Of a stretch of DNA of 7,340 nucleotides, positions 5,743 through 7,340 are shown one piece after another; the first letter of the stretch is position 1; each line of letters opens with the position of its first letter. Origin of the DNA: Victivallales bacterium (GTDB lineage: Bacteria; Verrucomicrobiota; Lentisphaeria; Oligosphaerales; Oligosphaeraceae); assembly GCA_900771165.1 (NCBI GenBank), contig CAAGMX010000423.1, positions 1 to 7,340 of the forward strand. The letters run 5' to 3'. A model generated the notes under the pieces. The model was not told where the DNA came from. It did not search any database and saw only the letters and a list, made by a program, of their open reading frames with translations. A program made the translations under genes and the position numbers.

Positions 5743-6516
5743 ATGCTGCTGAAGCGAATCATCGTCTGCCTGGATGTGAAGAACCGGCGGGTCACCAAGG
5801 GCGTGAAGTTCAAGAACAACGTGGACGTGGGAGACGTGGGGGAACTGGCGGAACGCTACTGCCAGGAAGGGGCCGATGAGCTGGTCTTCTACGACATCAC
5901 CGCCTCCGCCGAGCGGCGTCCCATCGATTTGGAGATGGTGGCCGAGGCGGCCCGGCGGGTCTTCATCCCCTTCTGTGTGGGCGGCGGCATCCGCTCCGCC
6001 GCCGACATGCGGAACGCCCTCCTGGCCGGGGCCGACAAGGTCTCCCTGAACTCCCTGGCGGTCCAGAATCCCGCCATCCTCACCGAAAGCGCCAACGCCT
6101 TCGGCCGCCAGTGCGTGGTGCTGGGGCTGGATGCCAAGCGGGTGGGGGTCTCCTCCGAGTTCCCCTCCGGCTACCAGGTCTACATCCAGGGCTACCGCAC
6201 CCCCACCTCCTGGGACGTGGTGGAGTGGGCCCGCCATGCCGTGGAGCTGGGCGCCGGGGAAATCTGCCTCAACGCCATCGACACCGACGGCGTGCGCCAG
6301 GGCTATGAGCTGGAGATCACCCGGAAGGTGGCGGATGCGGTCTCCGTGCCCGTGATCGCCTCCGGCGGCGCAGGCAAGGTCCAGCATCTCATCGACGCCT
6401 TCCAGGAGGGACACGCGGATGCGGCCCTGGTGGCTTCCATGGTCCATACCGATGGCTACACCTGCCAGGCCATCAAGAGCGAAATCCGGAAAAGCACCAC
6501 CCTGCCTCTCCGCTAG
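5743..6516 (+). CDS. hisF: Imidazole glycerol phosphate synthase, cyclase subunit
   Basis: HisF, a (beta/alpha)8 barrel, combines PRFAR with ammonia from HisH to give IGP and AICAR. The 257-residue protein keeps both catalytic aspartates at the same numbers as Thermotoga HisF: Asp11 in CLDV and Asp130 in LGLDAKRV. It also has K19, FYDITAS (49-55), FCVGGGI (77-83), GADKVSLNS (96-104), AIDTDGVRQGYE (178-189) and VIASGGAGK (204-212). The charged ammonia gate (R5, E46, K99, E173) and the HisH-contacting D98 are present. In the first active-site loop the usual D-G of VKDGRVVKG is N14-R15, a modest departure. The insert around 134-156 resembles the HisF subgroup with a GYxVxI-type hairpin. The ATG at 5743 is set by the SD and by the typical MLxKRII start; the same frame is open further upstream through hisH, but that is not HisF sequence. 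The tail STTLPLR is slightly unusual. Confidence 0.97.
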   Translation: MLLKRIIVCLDVKNRRVTKGVKFKNNVDVGDVGELAERYCQEGADELVFYDITASAERRPIDLEMVAEAARRVFIPFCVGGGIRSAADMRNALLAGADKVSLNSLAVQNPAILTESANAFGRQCVVLGLDAKRVGVSSEFPSGYQVYIQGYRTPTSWDVVEWARHAVELGAGEICLNAIDTDGVRQGYELEITRKVADAVSVPVIASGGAGKVQHLIDAFQEGHADAALVASMVHTDGYTCQAIKSEIRKSTTLPLR

Positions 6517-6550
6517 GCTCCCCTCCCCATTTTTTCATTCACTCTTTCTT

Positions 6551-6556
6551 GGAGGA
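6551..6556 (+). promoter_or_regulatory. purA ribosome binding site
   Basis: GGAGGA lies 11 bases before the ATG at 6568, slightly farther than optimal. The 51-base gap before purA is pyrimidine-rich and includes a run of six T (6530-6535) with no hairpin before it, so hisF and purA are probably co-transcribed. CCTCC at 6522-6526 is complementary to the GGAGG core and could pair with it across a long loop. Confidence 0.65.
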
Positions 6557-6567
6557 TACTACCCATC

Positions 6568-7340
6568 ATGTCAACCATCGTCGTCGTCGGCACCCAGTGG
6601 GGGGATGAAGGCAAAGGGAAAATTGTGGACTTCCTGGCCGCCCAGGCGGATGTGGTGGCCCGCTACCAGGGCGGCAGCAATGCCGGCCATACGGTGGTGG
6701 CCGATAACCATACCTACAAACTCCATCTGCTTCCCTCCGGCATCCTCTATCCGGGATGCACCTGCCTCATCGGTAACGACGTGGTCCTGGATCCCGTCTG
6801 CCTGCTGAAGGAACTGGAGGAACTCCAGGCCACCGGCAAGACCGGGGAGGGCCTCCGCATCTCCAACCGCGCCCATGTGGTGATGCCCTACCACAAACTC
6901 TTCGACGGACTCCAGGAACGGCTGAAGGGCGACGGCAAGGTGGGCACCACCGGACGGGGCATCGGACCCTGCTACGCCGACGCCGCCGACCGCATCGGCA
7001 TCCGGGTGGTCTCCTGGATGGACCGGGAGGCCTTCGCCCGGGAACTCCGGGAGGTCCTGACCCTGAAGAACCGCATTCTGGAGGCCTTCGGCGAGAAGCC
7101 TCTGGAATTCGACCCCATCTACCAGGAATACTGCGGATACGCCGACCGCCTCCGTCCCTATGTCTGCGACACCGGCGCCCTGGTCTCCCGCCTCATTGCC
7201 CAGGACAAGAAGGTGCTCTTCGAGGGGGCCCAGGCCGCCATGCTGGATCTTTCCCACGGCACCTATCCTTTTGTCACCAGTTCCCATCCCACCTCCGGCG
7301 CGGTCTGCGTGGGGCTGGGCATCGGGCCGAAGTGCATCCA
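6568..7340 (+). CDS. purA: Adenylosuccinate synthetase (partial, C-terminus beyond the window)
   Basis: PurA condenses IMP with aspartate using GTP to give adenylosuccinate, the first committed step to AMP; PurB from this cluster does the next. The 257 visible residues of an expected 420-430 include the GTP/IMP loop GTQWGDEGKGKIVD (8-21, catalytic Asp13), RYQGGSNAGHT (32-42, catalytic His41), IGNDVVLDP (68-76), GTTGRGIGPCYAD (126-138) and LFEGAQAAMLDLSHGTYPFV (217-236). Numbering of the first motifs equals that of E. coli PurA. The later signature is divergent: GAQG is GAQA (Ala223), the usual L-D-x-D before H-G-T-Y-P has Ser229 instead of the second Asp, and SSN is SSH (His240). The IMP-contacting Gln222 is kept. 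The ATG is chosen from the SD and the canonical start of the fold. The frame stays open to the last base. Confidence 0.96.
   Translation, partial: MSTIVVVGTQWGDEGKGKIVDFLAAQADVVARYQGGSNAGHTVVADNHTYKLHLLPSGILYPGCTCLIGNDVVLDPVCLLKELEELQATGKTGEGLRISNRAHVVMPYHKLFDGLQERLKGDGKVGTTGRGIGPCYADAADRIGIRVVSWMDREAFARELREVLTLKNRILEAFGEKPLEFDPIYQEYCGYADRLRPYVCDTGALVSRLIAQDKKVLFEGAQAAMLDLSHGTYPFVTSSHPTSGAVCVGLGIGPKCI

Noticed and set aside
3336..5819. Very long open frame on the minus strand opposite purB, guaA and hisH
   Set aside because: Long antisense frames are expected in GC-rich genes with strong third-position bias; the translation is Gly/His/Asp-rich without recognisable motifs.
6530..6535. T6 run after hisF as a terminator
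   Set aside because: The preceding bases are almost all pyrimidines and cannot form a stem.

Overview
The window is a compact, GC-rich bacterial chromosomal segment dominated by nucleotide biosynthesis. Six genes on the + strand run purC - purB - guaA - hisH - hisF - purA. One gene for an exported protein of unknown function points the other way at the left edge. The first gene (- strand, cut by position 1) and the last (purA, cut by position 7340) are partial. No RNA genes, mobile elements, CRISPR arrays or phage genes were seen.

Likely host: a high-GC Gram-negative-type bacterium. The exported protein begins right after its signal peptide with a W-D-F segment and has a W-x3-R-x2-R-x-D-L strand followed by a T-I-x-S-I-x-L strand. 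This resembles the secreted beta-sandwich proteins common in Lentisphaerae and other PVC bacteria. PurB is of the clostridial/animal type. The taxonomic suggestion is an inference from remembered family patterns, not a search result.

Layout: 1-742 (-) exported protein; 743-1067 divergent intergenic region with a strong GC hairpin and a pure pyrimidine tract before purC; 1068-1958 purC; 1959-2024 short AT-rich gap with a palindrome and a TATAAT box almost touching the purB start; 2025-3461 purB; 3462-3536 gap with alternative hairpins, a T7 run and a hairpin that can mask the guaA ribosome binding site; 3537-5087 guaA; 5097-5738 hisH; 5743-6516 hisF; 6517-6567 gap; 6568-end purA. guaA, hisH and hisF are packed within a few bases of each other and are probably co-transcribed; purA probably follows on the same transcript.

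How the genes fit together: PurC makes SAICAR and PurB cleaves it to AICAR. HisH-HisF (IGP synthase) also releases AICAR while making the imidazole of histidine. PurA commits IMP to AMP, and PurB performs the second step of that branch. GuaA makes GMP from XMP. The cluster therefore sits on the AICAR node and the two exits from IMP. PurH and GuaB, which would complete the picture, are not in the window.

The enzymes themselves are conventional. The less ordinary signals are in the gaps (a probable near-leaderless purB start, pyrimidine-rich leaders, a possible attenuator before guaA), in a few substitutions at conserved positions (HisH oxyanion strand, PurA signature), and in the unknown exported protein. 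No convincing new biological system was found.
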